Assembly: GCA_964529415.1 (NCBI GenBank)
Contig: CAZGWD010000001.1
Span: 124,001 to 188,000, forward strand
Origin: CAYMPH01 sp964529415
GTDB taxonomy: Bacteria; Spirochaetota; UBA4802; UBA5550
Length of the DNA stretch: 64,000 nt
Direction of reading: 5' to 3'
A model generated the notes under the pieces. It had not been told where the DNA came from and ran no database searches. It saw only the letters and a program-made list of their open reading frames with translations. The translations under genes and the position numbers were made by a program. Of this stretch, positions 17,803-26,879 are shown piece by piece. Every line of letters starts with the position of its first letter. The stretch's first letter is position 1.

Positions 17803-17965
17803 ACGAGGATGCAGTTCATCGCGCAGACGGGAATCCACTATCATATGAATAATGGATTCCCCCGCAGGTGGCGAGCATGTTTCTTCACGAAGTTTACCCC
17901 GGCTTTTTACCGTTGGTTTCGGCCGGAATAACTGGTGTTTATCCAACAAATTTAATATATAAAAT
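17803..17965 (-). repeat. GGGAATCCA-type dispersed repeat at the 5' end of the TPR/barrel gene
   Basis: GC-richer than its surroundings. It contains an inverted repeat GGGAATCCA (17829-17837) / TGGATTCCC (17853-17861) and CGCGCAGACGGGAATCC, reminiscent of widespread ATTCCCGC-GCGGGAAT intergenic repeats. It shares the 11-mer GAATCCATTAT with the element at 26617. It keeps the TPR gene's frame open upstream, which misleads start prediction. Boundaries are approximate. Confidence 0.5.
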
Positions 17966-18021
17966 TTTAATTTCATCATTTATTCATTTTCTGTTATTTC
18001 ATTAATAATCTTAAAACAAAT

Positions 18022-18480
18022 TTATTTATACTTTTTAATCATTCTCTGAAGCTCTCTGTCAGATTCCCTTTTCTGGATTGTTTCTCTTTTATCATATTCA
18101 GCTTTACCTTTTGCAAGCCCGAGCAATAATTTCACTTTCCCGTTTTTAAAGTACAGTTTCAATGGAACCAGTGTATATCCCCTTTCCTTAAGCTTTCCGT
18201 TTAATTTTTTAATTTCACTTTTATGAAGAAGAAGCTTTCTCTCGCGAAGAGGCTCGTGGTTATACCTGTTTCCCTGCTCGTATGGAGTTACATTCATACC
18301 TGTAATATATACTTCCTCTTTTTTAATAAAAGCATACCCTTCCTGAATATTCACTTTTTTCTGGCGGATAGACTGAACTTCAGTTCCTTTCAATACCATT
18401 CCGGCTTCAAAAGTTTCAAGTACATGATATTCAAAATTCGCCTTTTTATTTTTAACTATTTCTTTTATATCGTCTGACAT
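18022..18480 (-). CDS. smpB: SsrA-binding protein SmpB
   Basis: Binds tmRNA and delivers it to stalled ribosomes for trans-translation. The 152-residue length is normal. Family motifs include NKKANFEYHVLETFEAGMVL, GTEVQSIRQ, AFIKKEEVYITGMNV and the C-terminal LGLAKGKAEYDKRETIQKR. No tmRNA gene was seen next to it. The small membrane-protein gene lies 143 bases upstream in the same direction. Confidence 0.96.
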   Translation of the reverse strand: MSDDIKEIVKNKKANFEYHVLETFEAGMVLKGTEVQSIRQKKVNIQEGYAFIKKEEVYITGMNVTPYEQGNRYNHEPLRERKLLLHKSEIKKLNGKLKERGYTLVPLKLYFKNGKVKLLLGLAKGKAEYDKRETIQKRESDRELQRMIKKYK

Positions 18481-18623
18481 TATATCCTCTTATGCAAATT
18501 CTTTTATCCTCGGAAACAACCATGTTTATCTTCTTCAATTATTTCTGTATATCTTTCTACTTCAAGTTCACAGAATTCCAAATGAATTTTCTTTTCTTAA
18601 TATTATAATATACTTTAATTCCG

Positions 18624-18944
18624 TCAGCTTTTCCCGTATTTTTCAATTAAAAATCCAAGCAATGATCCGAGAATTAATGTCATAATAGATATTGGTATTA
18701 AAGTAAAAGGTTCTTTCCATCCGATTATAACAGCTGTGGGCAGAATTATCAGAAATGAAACCACAACTCCTTTTGCAGCAGGTTTAAGGTTTAAATCCAC
18801 TATTGATATAAAAAATCCATTTACCACCCACATAATAAATGCTGAAAAATTAGCATCCCAGGTAAGATTCTGCAAAACCATTGGTATTACATCAATTAAT
18901 CCTGCCATAATTCCAAATGTAATTCCTGTCCTGATTTTTTTCAT
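18624..18944 (-). CDS. small membrane protein, unknown
   Basis: The 106-residue protein has about four hydrophobic segments (GITFGIMAGLIDVIPMVLQN; AFIMWVVNGFFISIV; GVVVSFLIILPTAVIIGW; LIPISIMTLILGSLLGFLI). I do not recognise the family. AAGGAGA precedes the start. It follows the GNAT gene by 16 bases and likely shares its transcript. Confidence 0.65.
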   Translation of the reverse strand: MKKIRTGITFGIMAGLIDVIPMVLQNLTWDANFSAFIMWVVNGFFISIVDLNLKPAAKGVVVSFLIILPTAVIIGWKEPFTLIPISIMTLILGSLLGFLIEKYGKS

Positions 18945-18960
18945 ATAATCTCCTTTAAAT

Positions 18961-19461
18961 TTAAATCAGCAATTCATAGCAATAAAAAGGTAGTTCCCTG
19001 AAAGGAAAAAAAACTTCCCCTTTTTTTATGCATCCCATTTTCTCATAAGTTTTTATTAACTCAGGATTACCGCTATAAACATCGAATCGAACAGAATCGT
19101 ATTTATTTTCCCTGGCAAAATTTAAAGCAAAATCTATTAATTTTCTGCCTATGCCTTTTTTCTGCCAGCCTACGTCAACAGTCAATCTATGTATAATCAA
19201 TGGTTTTTTTATTTTTTCTGACCATGAAACTGTTTCCCATTCATTATCCTGAAAATCATTAAGAACAATTATTGCAATACTTTTATTATTATGCCGTATA
19301 GTATATAGTTCTTTCTTTTTAATATCATCTTTTATTATTGTTTTAGATGGATAATTTTCATCCCATTGAAAAATTCCATTATTTCGAAGATTATTTACAC
19401 ATGAATTTATCATATGTAAAATATCCACTATATCCTTTTGCTGTGCTAAAATTATTTCCAT
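18961..19461 (-). CDS. GNAT-family N-acetyltransferase
   Basis: A 166-residue acetyltransferase. The acetyl-CoA binding region reads VDVGWQKKGIGRKLIDFAL, close to the usual Q/RxxGxG/A loop, and is followed by a typical beta5/alpha4 part (YDSVRFDVYSGNPELIKTYEKMG). The N-terminal ILAQQKDIVDILHMIN also fits. The substrate is unknown. It lies 25 bases downstream of the methyltransferase and 16 bases upstream of the small membrane gene, so all three are probably one transcript. Confidence 0.88.
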   Translation of the reverse strand: MEIILAQQKDIVDILHMINSCVNNLRNNGIFQWDENYPSKTIIKDDIKKKELYTIRHNNKSIAIIVLNDFQDNEWETVSWSEKIKKPLIIHRLTVDVGWQKKGIGRKLIDFALNFARENKYDSVRFDVYSGNPELIKTYEKMGCIKKGEVFFPFRELPFYCYELLI

Positions 19462-19486
19462 ATAAATTTACCACTACAATAAAATA

Positions 19487-20248
19487 TTATTTCTCTGCAA
19501 TAACCAGCATTTCAAAATCTTCTGTAGTTAGTTTATCCTCTCTGCTGAAAGCTCCAAGTATTGCTCCGTAAATATCAACATTTTTAAAACCCAAACTTTT
19601 TAACAGCCAGGTGATTTCTGATGGAACATAGTATCTTTCATTGCACACAAGTTCTTTTTCTGCTCCTGAATCATCAACAACTGTTGTGATATTATGATCA
19701 CGGAACGTCATTAAATCAAAACTGTTCTTATCATAAACAGCATTGCCCTTTTCTGTATGTGATGATAGAAAATCTTTTACTGAATGGAAGAGCGGAAAAA
19801 GTCCATTTAGAGTTGTAAAAATAAATCTGCCGTTTTGCTTGAGAGCTTTGAATGCGCTTTGAAGAATCTGAAAATTCATTTCATCAGTTTCCATCAGAGG
19901 AAAAGCACCTTCGCAGATCATTATTGCAAGATTGAATTCATTTTTAAATGGTAGATTTCTCGCATCGCCTGTTAAGAAATCCACCTTCACTTTCTGCTCA
20001 GCAGCTTTTTCTTTAGAGCGGTTTATCAATGTAAGTGATAGATCTATACCTGTAACAGAATATCCTCTTTTTGCAAGTTCAATTGAATGTCTGCCAGTTC
20101 CGCATCCTATATCAAGTATTTTCAATTTTTTATTAGAACTGATTTCTTTTTCTATAAAATCACACTCACCAGATGTACCTTGAGTAAAACTTTCCTTGTC
20201 ATATTGAAGACCATAATTTTCAAACAGCAATTCATACCACTGTTTCAT
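19487..20248 (-). CDS. class I SAM-dependent methyltransferase
   Basis: The 253-residue protein has motif I ILDIGCGTGRHSIELAKRG at about residues 44-62, the acidic end of strand 2 (VTGIDLS) and DFLTGDARNLPF, which together bind S-adenosylmethionine. The later part (GRFIFTTLNGL and EITWLLKSLGFKNVDIYG) fits small-molecule methyltransferases of the Methyltransf_25/11 type. The target is unknown. GAGG-type ribosome spacing precedes the ATG. The gap of 108 bases from the FAD dehydrogenase leaves the operon boundary open. Confidence 0.88.
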   Translation of the reverse strand: MKQWYELLFENYGLQYDKESFTQGTSGECDFIEKEISSNKKLKILDIGCGTGRHSIELAKRGYSVTGIDLSLTLINRSKEKAAEQKVKVDFLTGDARNLPFKNEFNLAIMICEGAFPLMETDEMNFQILQSAFKALKQNGRFIFTTLNGLFPLFHSVKDFLSSHTEKGNAVYDKNSFDLMTFRDHNITTVVDDSGAEKELVCNERYYVPSEITWLLKSLGFKNVDIYGAILGAFSREDKLTTEDFEMLVIAEK

Positions 20249-20356
20249 TTTTTACCTCTTATGATACTTATTAAAAATTTCTTGCTACAAACTGAAAAAA
20301 TAAATTCCCTTTATTGTTTTTTTATCGAAATATCCGGGAAAATGTCAAAAATAAGT

Positions 20357-21928
20357 TTATGCTTTTAATTCTATAATGGCATCTGCAATTCTGATTCCAT
20401 CAACTGCAGAGCTGACAATACCGCCTGCGTAACCTGCCCCCTCACCTGCAGGAAATAAATTTTTATACGAAACAGACTGAAAATCTTTTCCCCGCAGAAT
20501 TCTAACAGGTGATGAAGTTCTTGTTTCCGCGCCTATAAAGAGAGCCTCTTCAGAAATAAATCCGCACATTTTTTTTTCAAAATCATTCAGTGCATCTTTA
20601 ATTGATGCGCAAATCCAGTCAGGAAGAAAAGACTTCAATTCAGCAGGCTTTGTCATTGGATTAAAAGAATTATTAGGCAGATTCAAATCCAGCTTCCCTT
20701 TTATAAAAGAAGTTACCCTCTGAGCAGGTGAAGAAAAATCTTTACCACCTGAAATATATGCAGCTTTTTCAATTTTTCTCTGGAACTCAATTGCTGAAAG
20801 AGCATCCCCTGAAATATCTTCAGGCCTGACTGCAACCACAACAGCTGAGTTCGAAAAACGGCTGTCCCTTGCAGAATTGCTCATTCCGTTAACGCACAGC
20901 ATGCCGGATTCAGAGGAAGAATTTATTACTGCACCGCCTGGGCACATGCAGAATGTGTAGGTTCCTCTTTCTGTTTTTGTATTATTGTATGTTAGAGCAT
21001 ATTCTGCAGCTGGAAGAAATTTTTTATACTTTGAATCTCCATATTGAATGGAATTAATTAATTCAGCAGGATGCTCAATTCTTGTTCCAACAGCAAATCC
21101 CTTTTTCTCAAGAACAGCATCAATAGAATTCAGATATTGATATATATCGCGCGCAGAATGTCCGGTAGCAAGTATTACAGCATCTGCTGTATATTCTTTA
21201 CTTGAAGAAGTTCTCACCCCTGTTACAGAATTATCGCTTATTAAAAAAGCTGAAATCTTCTCATTGAAGAAAATTTCTGCTCCTGAGCTTAATAAATGTT
21301 TTCTGATATTTATAAGAATTTGTCTTAGCTTATCAGTTCCGAGATGAGGCTTTGCTTCAAACAGAATTTTTTTATCTGCTCCGAATTTAACCAGCATTTC
21401 ATAAAACCAGCGGTTTTCCGGCCTGTCGGATCTTGTATAAAGTTTTCCGTCTGAAAAAGTTCCTGCACCACCTTCTCCAAAAACAATATTGCTTTCAGGA
21501 TTTAAAATTCCTCTGTTATTGAGCTGCTCAATATCCAGTATGCGTTCCTCAACAGGCTTGCCTCTATCAAACAGCATTACTTCCGCGCCGGATTGAGCAA
21601 GCTTTAATGCTGAAAAAATTCCTGCAGGTCCAGCGCCTACAATAATAACTTTCAGATAAACTGCTTTTTTAACCGGATAAATTTGTGCTTCCTTTACTTT
21701 CTGTGCTTCCTGAAATTTACTTAAAAAGATTTCTCCTGCACTTTCATCAAGCTCAATTAAAATCCGGCATGTATAATGTATGTCAGCTTTTTTTCTCGCA
21801 TCAAGAGATTTTTTTACAATAGAATATTGAGTTCCTGATGAAAGCCCGAACTTCTCCTGTAAAATATTATTAATTTTTTCTTCGGTTTCATCGGGATACA
21901 GATGTATGTTATCAATATATATTTTCAA
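20357..21928 (-). CDS. FAD-dependent dehydrogenase, uncharacterised COG2509-type
   Basis: The 523-residue flavoprotein has a ~95-residue N-terminal domain and then a Rossmann FAD-binding motif (VIIVGAGPAGIFSALKLAQS). Other marks of this family are FGEGGAGTFSDGKLYTR, GTRIEHPAE, FCMCPGGAVI and the C-terminal PAGEGAGYAGGIVSSA. The reaction is unknown for the family. It starts two bases after the FGGY kinase stop, so they are one operon. No signal peptide, so it acts in the cytoplasm. Confidence 0.9.
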   Translation of the reverse strand: MKIYIDNIHLYPDETEEKINNILQEKFGLSSGTQYSIVKKSLDARKKADIHYTCRILIELDESAGEIFLSKFQEAQKVKEAQIYPVKKAVYLKVIIVGAGPAGIFSALKLAQSGAEVMLFDRGKPVEERILDIEQLNNRGILNPESNIVFGEGGAGTFSDGKLYTRSDRPENRWFYEMLVKFGADKKILFEAKPHLGTDKLRQILINIRKHLLSSGAEIFFNEKISAFLISDNSVTGVRTSSSKEYTADAVILATGHSARDIYQYLNSIDAVLEKKGFAVGTRIEHPAELINSIQYGDSKYKKFLPAAEYALTYNNTKTERGTYTFCMCPGGAVINSSSESGMLCVNGMSNSARDSRFSNSAVVVAVRPEDISGDALSAIEFQRKIEKAAYISGGKDFSSPAQRVTSFIKGKLDLNLPNNSFNPMTKPAELKSFLPDWICASIKDALNDFEKKMCGFISEEALFIGAETRTSSPVRILRGKDFQSVSYKNLFPAGEGAGYAGGIVSSAVDGIRIADAIIELKA

Positions 21929-21930
21929 AG

Positions 21931-23502
21931 TTACCTTTCTACCGGATAGCCGGTTATATGTCTGATATCAGAATAAAGCGGCTTTAACTTTCCATACATT
22001 TTCTGATAAATATTTTCAAAAAGCTTTTTATAAATATCCCTGTTCTTTGGAATAGGTTCAAAAACATCTCTTACATGCGTCATATTTTTAATAGCAGACT
22101 CAAAATTTGGATAAAAGTTCATTCCTACTGCTGCGTCAACAGCTGCACCAAGAGAAGATGTCTCGAATGTATGAGGCCTTTCAGATGGGAGATCAAAAAT
22201 ATCCGCAGTTATCTGCATTGCAATTTTGCTCTGGGAACCTCCTCCTGAAACACGAAGCTTTTCAATTTTAACTTTGTTTCTTTTTTCAGTTCTGATTCCG
22301 CCGTCTTTTAACGCAAACGCAATTCCCTCAATTATTGCCCTGTAAATGTGTGCTCTTGTGTGAACATCACCAAAACCAATAATTGAACCTTTAGCTTCAG
22401 GTCCCGGAACTTTTACGCCAGGAGACCAGTACGGCTGGAGCATCAGGCCCATTGATCCCGGAGGAATATCTTTTATCAGTGAATCAAATAAAACTTCCGG
22501 AGGAATTTTTTTCTTCTTAGCTATAACCTCCTCTCTCATTCCGAATTCCTTCTTAAACCAGCTTACCATCCAGTAGCCTCTGTATATCATTGCTTCAGTA
22601 TTGAAACTTCCAGGAACTGCGCTCGGCCAGGGATGAATAAATGGAATCAACTCAACATATTTGCTGTTTGTTGTTTCAAGTGTGGCTGTTGTACCGTAGC
22701 TGAGGCATGCTGTTTCAGGGGTTAGGCAGCCCGAACCAAGCACTTCGCACGCTTTATCTGCAGCAGCTGCAATGAGCGGCAAGCCTTCAGGAATTCCGCA
22801 TTCAGTTGATGCTTTTTTAGATATATATCCCAATATATCTGAAGGTTTTACAAGCTTAGGAAGTATTGATTTTTCCATAGGAAATACTTTCCATTTTATA
22901 TCCGTACTGTCAGCCCAGCCCTGTTTTTTTACATCGAAAGGTATAAATCCAACCTGGTTTCCTGTTGAATCGACGTATTCTCCTGTTAACTTAAATGTAA
23001 GATACCCTGAAAGAAATAGATACTTATGAGTTTTTTCCCAAACTTCAGGCTCATTTTGCCTGATCCAGTTTGATTCACTTTCAGTAATTCCATATAAAAC
23101 TGTTTCATACATATCTATCAGCTTCAATCCGGCTTTCAGATAAAATGGAGGCCAGGCTTCCTTTTCCGCACGCCTTTGATCAAGCCAGATTATAGCAGGG
23201 CGGAGCGGTTTTCCGTTTTTATCAACATTCACCATTGAATCTCTCTGAGTGGTTATTGTTGCGCACTGAACTGTCTTTTTATCAACCCGGGATATTGTAA
23301 ATAATTTCTTGCTTGTTTGAGCCAGAACCTTCCAGTAATATTCAGGGTTTTGTTCTGCCCAGCCGGGATTTACAGAATAATATGGTTCAATTTGTGTTTT
23401 TACAATATGCTTAATATTTCCTTTTAAATCAATAAATGATGCCCTGATAGATTGCGTTCCAACATCTATTACAAGTATCAGCTCTTTTCTAATTTCCGGC
23501 AT
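21931..23502 (-). CDS. FGGY-family carbohydrate kinase
   Basis: The 523-residue sugar or polyol kinase has the ATPase phosphate-1 loop LVIDVGTQSIRASFIDLKG, the AIIWLDQRR motif, LPLIAAAADKACEVLGSG and the adenosine-binding LRVSGGGSQSKIAMQITAD. The substrate cannot be read from sequence; xylulose, glycerol or a related compound are possible. It is the first gene of an operon with the FAD dehydrogenase. GAGGATAAT precedes the ATG. No sugar transporter is adjacent. Confidence 0.9.
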   Translation of the reverse strand: MPEIRKELILVIDVGTQSIRASFIDLKGNIKHIVKTQIEPYYSVNPGWAEQNPEYYWKVLAQTSKKLFTISRVDKKTVQCATITTQRDSMVNVDKNGKPLRPAIIWLDQRRAEKEAWPPFYLKAGLKLIDMYETVLYGITESESNWIRQNEPEVWEKTHKYLFLSGYLTFKLTGEYVDSTGNQVGFIPFDVKKQGWADSTDIKWKVFPMEKSILPKLVKPSDILGYISKKASTECGIPEGLPLIAAAADKACEVLGSGCLTPETACLSYGTTATLETTNSKYVELIPFIHPWPSAVPGSFNTEAMIYRGYWMVSWFKKEFGMREEVIAKKKKIPPEVLFDSLIKDIPPGSMGLMLQPYWSPGVKVPGPEAKGSIIGFGDVHTRAHIYRAIIEGIAFALKDGGIRTEKRNKVKIEKLRVSGGGSQSKIAMQITADIFDLPSERPHTFETSSLGAAVDAAVGMNFYPNFESAIKNMTHVRDVFEPIPKNRDIYKKLFENIYQKMYGKLKPLYSDIRHITGYPVER

Positions 23503-23690
23503 ATTATCCTCTCTTTAAATTTAAATTAACCATAAAGCGAATATTAATATTATCTTATTAACTAAAAAATTGCAAGATTTATTAAATTGTTGCAAAAATT
23601 TATTGTAAATATTTGTTAATTTAAATATCTTATTGAATGTATACTAAAATGGTAATAATTCTCTTTAAAATATTTTAACAGGATAAATTA

Positions 23691-24686
23691 ATGAATAAAT
23701 TTTCTTTATTCCTAATAACTATAATTACAATACTAATATGTTTCGTTTCATGCGAAAGAAACGATATGTACAGCATTAGCCTATGGTATAAATCTCCACC
23801 TAGAATTATTGCAGTTGATAATGTTGCAAATGGATATATTCATATTTCAGATGATAATGGAGTAACTTGGAAACAGTATGGTCCGCAAGGGATGTGGTCA
23901 TCAGTTGCATCATCTTCAGATGGAATGAAACTTGCCGCTACTGTTTCTGGTGGTTATATTCATACTTCAACTGATGGCGGTAAATCATGGGTGCAGCGAG
24001 GAAGTTCACAAAATTGGTCTTCAATAGCATCATCATCGGATGGTTCAAAACTTGTTGCTGTAGCAAATGGGCAATTTGCATATCATTCATCAGACAGTGG
24101 TGTAACATGGATTCAAGATACATTTGTAAATGAAAATTGGCTTCAGGTAAATATATCATCAAGCGGATCTCAGGCTGTTGCAGTCGATGGAACAAATAAT
24201 TCCTGGATATGGCAATATGATGGTGTGATTTGGTCAAATTTAAGTATAACTTCACCACCGCCAGGTGTTTTATATTCCTCAATCTCTTCATCTGCAGACG
24301 GGATGATGCTAATCGTTGGTACACAAGGAACATTGGATTATGTATATATAACAACAAATAGAGGAATATCATGGTTCCAACAGAATATTACTGTTGGACT
24401 ACCACTAAATCAATGGGTTGTAGCATCATCTGCTGATGGAATAAAACTCGCTATTGCAGCGATTAATGGCTATATTTATACTACTTCAGATGGAGCTGCT
24501 TCATCCTGGATACAAAGGGAGAGTATACGCAACTGGTCTTCAATTTCTTCATCTCAAGATGGAACAAAGCTTGCTGCAGGAGTAAATGGAGGATATATCT
24601 ATACTTCAGATGATAGTGGTGTAACCTGGATTGAGAGAACTGGTGCTGGTTTAAGAACCTGGAAAAATTTAATTATAACAAAATAG
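23691..24686 (+). CDS. propeller lipoprotein with seven sialidase/BNR-like repeats
   Basis: This 331-residue lipoprotein (ICFVSC lipobox, Cys at about 21) is almost entirely tandem repeats of ~42 residues with the pattern WSS-ASSSDG-KLA-GGYI-TS-DGG-SW-QR. Six full repeats plus an N-terminal partial one (AVDNVANGYIHISDDNGVTW) make about seven blades, and the final TWKNLIITK strand may close the ring. This resembles BNR/Ycf48-type propellers. The function is unknown; an exposed binding role is likely. It is a single gene, convergent with the STAS-TPR-surE cluster. Confidence 0.82.
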   Translation: MNKFSLFLITIITILICFVSCERNDMYSISLWYKSPPRIIAVDNVANGYIHISDDNGVTWKQYGPQGMWSSVASSSDGMKLAATVSGGYIHTSTDGGKSWVQRGSSQNWSSIASSSDGSKLVAVANGQFAYHSSDSGVTWIQDTFVNENWLQVNISSSGSQAVAVDGTNNSWIWQYDGVIWSNLSITSPPPGVLYSSISSSADGMMLIVGTQGTLDYVYITTNRGISWFQQNITVGLPLNQWVVASSADGIKLAIAAINGYIYTTSDGAASSWIQRESIRNWSSISSSQDGTKLAAGVNGGYIYTSDDSGVTWIERTGAGLRTWKNLIITK

Positions 24687-24711
24687 TATAAGATATTTAT
24701 AATTTAATAAG

Positions 24712-25062
24712 TTATTTTGCGATTTGCAATGCTTCTTCAATTGTATCAACAATTACAGCAAAATCTTTTAAGCCGACTATTTCCATAACATTTTTAAAAT
24801 GCTCTGTGAGGCCAACAAAAATCAGTTTGAATTGTTTTTCATTCATATCCTGAATAATATGAATAAGTGTGGCTATTCCTGAAGAGTTTATATACTGGGT
24901 TTTTTCAAAATTGATTACAAGCGTTTTCAGCTCGCTGTCTTCTTTCAATGACGCGTAGATTTTTTTCATCTCTGCATCAGAATCAGAAGTCATATCCCCT
25001 TCAAAGAAAATAAAAGGGACTGTTTCAATTTTTTCTGTTTTTATGTTATACTGGAATTTCAT
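24712..25062 (-). CDS. STAS-domain protein, anti-sigma factor antagonist type
   Basis: The 116-residue STAS protein has LVINFEKTQYINSSGIATLIHI, the family's phosphoacceptor region with the conserved serine pair, and then LIFVGLTEHFKNVMEIVGL. Such proteins switch partners with an anti-sigma kinase of the RsbW/SpoIIAB type, or regulate transporters. No kinase or phosphatase partner lies in the window. It is the last gene of the surE-TPR-STAS set, 49 bases after the TPR gene. Confidence 0.92.
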   Translation of the reverse strand: MKFQYNIKTEKIETVPFIFFEGDMTSDSDAEMKKIYASLKEDSELKTLVINFEKTQYINSSGIATLIHIIQDMNEKQFKLIFVGLTEHFKNVMEIVGLKDFAVIVDTIEEALQIAK

Positions 25063-25111
25063 AATCTGTATTTATTAAATTTATAAACTTTTTAGTCAAT
25101 AAAAAAACAAA

Positions 25112-25810
25112 TTATTGTTTTAAACTTATCAGCTCTTTCAGATGTTTTTTAATATCTTCATTAAATGGCAATATCTTCTCAGCTTCCAAAAAGAGCCTTT
25201 CTGCTTCTTGAAAATCACCCATTTTCAGGCAAACATAACCGAGAGTGTCCATATAAGCCGGATTTTTTTTATCATAGCTATATGCTGCGAATGAAAGTTT
25301 GTGAGCCTCTTCAAGATTTTTCCCTGTTTCAGCAAGAATATACGCACAGGAATTATATGCATTAAAATTGCTTTTATCAATTTCAATTATCATTTTATAC
25401 AGTTTCATGGCTTCAAAATAATTCTTTGTTCTCTCGTAACAGTAAGCCTTCATGCTCAGTGCCGTAACATCACCCCTTGAAGAATCGAGGACCTCGTTGA
25501 GTAGTTTTTCGGCTTTACTGTAATCATTTAAATGGATAAGGCTGAAAGCAAAAAGCTTTTTAACTGTAAGTATATCAACAAAACCAAATGGCAAATTTAT
25601 TATTTTCTCAAAATAAATGCAAGCTGTCTTATGAAGACCAAGCCTGGAATAATTCACACCAAGATTATGCAGAATCTGAGGGTTATCCTTGTCAAGAACC
25701 TCTGCAGCTTTTAAATCTCTGATAGCCTCATTATAATCGTTTACAAGGAATTTCTCGAGTGCGGATTCCAGAAAACCTTCAATTTTTTCATTTAATCCGG
25801 TTTCAGACAT
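25112..25810 (-). CDS. TPR repeat protein
   Basis: The 232-residue cytoplasmic protein (no signal peptide) is made of about five TPR units, for example YNEAIRDLKAAEVLDKDNP, YSKAEKLLNEVLDSSRGD and FQEAERLFLEAEKILPFNE. It is probably a scaffold for protein contacts. The ATG directly abuts the surE stop, and its ribosome site GGAGG lies inside the last codons of surE, so translation is coupled. Confidence 0.88.
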   Translation of the reverse strand: MSETGLNEKIEGFLESALEKFLVNDYNEAIRDLKAAEVLDKDNPQILHNLGVNYSRLGLHKTACIYFEKIINLPFGFVDILTVKKLFAFSLIHLNDYSKAEKLLNEVLDSSRGDVTALSMKAYCYERTKNYFEAMKLYKMIIEIDKSNFNAYNSCAYILAETGKNLEEAHKLSFAAYSYDKKNPAYMDTLGYVCLKMGDFQEAERLFLEAEKILPFNEDIKKHLKELISLKQ

Positions 25811-26551
25811 TTATCCTCCGGAATTTTTTTTCTGCAGATAATCAGTATTGTCGCAGCAGATAGTCATTGGATTGATTGAAATATATCCGTCTGCTACTGC
25901 TCTTGTATCTGAACCTGCTTCAAGTTGAGATTCAATTTTACCGTCGAGTCTCAGCAGAAGATCACCGTCTTCACCTTTGTTTTTTATAAATGAATCTGTG
26001 TATTTCCGCCTCCCTGAGAATGTATAAATTACTCCTTTAATTTTTTCTTTGGAGATATTCGGAAAATTTATATTAAAAAGATGCGGCTCTGTATTTATTT
26101 CATTTTTAATTTCTGCGATGAAATCTGAAATAAATTCAGCGTGTTCCCTGAAATATTCTGATGTCATGTGATAACTGTCAACTGAAACAGCAATTCCTGT
26201 TTTTCCGTATATATATGCTGTTCTTGCTCCGGCAACTGTTCCGGAGAATACAAGATCATCTCCAAGATTTGCCCCATGGTTTATTCCAGAGACCACAACA
26301 TCGACTACAGGTATAATGCCTGAATGAAATCCAACATTAACACAATCAGCAGGAAATCCCGAAACTGCATAACTTCTATCTGTTATTTTTTTTACTTTTA
26401 TTTCATCTCTAACTGTAATGGCATTTGAACAGGCGCTTCTCTCCTGATCAGGCGCTACCACATAAACATCATATTTCGCTGATAAAACTTCAGCAAGAAT
26501 TTTCAAACCTTCTGCATTTATTCCATCATCATTTGTTATTAATATTTTCAT
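25811..26551 (-). CDS. surE: 5'/3'-nucleotidase SurE
   Basis: Metal-dependent phosphatase for nucleoside monophosphates. The 246-residue protein opens with ILITNDDGINAEGLK, the Asp-Asp metal site. It continues with VVAPDQERSACSNAIT, SGINHGANLGDDLVFSGTVAGA and SVDS. Length and motif order match the family. It is the first gene of the surE-TPR-STAS operon. Confidence 0.96.
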   Translation of the reverse strand: MKILITNDDGINAEGLKILAEVLSAKYDVYVVAPDQERSACSNAITVRDEIKVKKITDRSYAVSGFPADCVNVGFHSGIIPVVDVVVSGINHGANLGDDLVFSGTVAGARTAYIYGKTGIAVSVDSYHMTSEYFREHAEFISDFIAEIKNEINTEPHLFNINFPNISKEKIKGVIYTFSGRRKYTDSFIKNKGEDGDLLLRLDGKIESQLEAGSDTRAVADGYISINPMTICCDNTDYLQKKNSGG

Positions 26552-26616
26552 TTTTTATCCATTAAAATGTTAGACTTTTTCATTATAGCATTTCACTATT
26601 AATTTAGAACACGAAA

Positions 26617-26720
26617 TGTCATTCCCGCACATGCGATGTCTTGTGCCATCGGATGAATCCATTATACCATACATTTTCTCTGAGATTCCGGCATTCCACT
26701 ACGTTCCAGCCGGAATGACA
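26617..26720. repeat. 104-bp element with 9-bp terminal inverted repeats
   Basis: TGTCATTCC at the left end and GGAATGACA at the right end are perfect inverted repeats. The interior is GC-richer than the flanks and contains GATGAATCCATTATACC and a sub-palindrome GATTCCGGC...GCCGGAATG. This matches the general design of small non-coding interspersed repeats (REP/MITE-like). It lies in the surE-hydrolase intergenic region. Confidence 0.6.
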
Positions 26721-26879
26721 AAGTAATAATCATTTCATAGAATACTATAATAACTTCTTAAAATCTCCTTATAAAAGATATTTGTCAATGATTTTGATTA
26801 AAAAAAATTCTAAAAAATACTCTTGAAAAATCAGCTGCTGTTTTTTAGGATTAAACTTAAATATCATTTAGGACATAAA

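Noticed and set aside
18481..18623. Possible tmRNA gene next to smpB
   Set aside because: No tRNA-like acceptor ends or tag frame could be found in this short AT-rich gap.
23938..24372. 144-codon minus-strand frame opposite the propeller lipoprotein
   Set aside because: It arises from the repeat structure of the lipoprotein gene and has no start signals.
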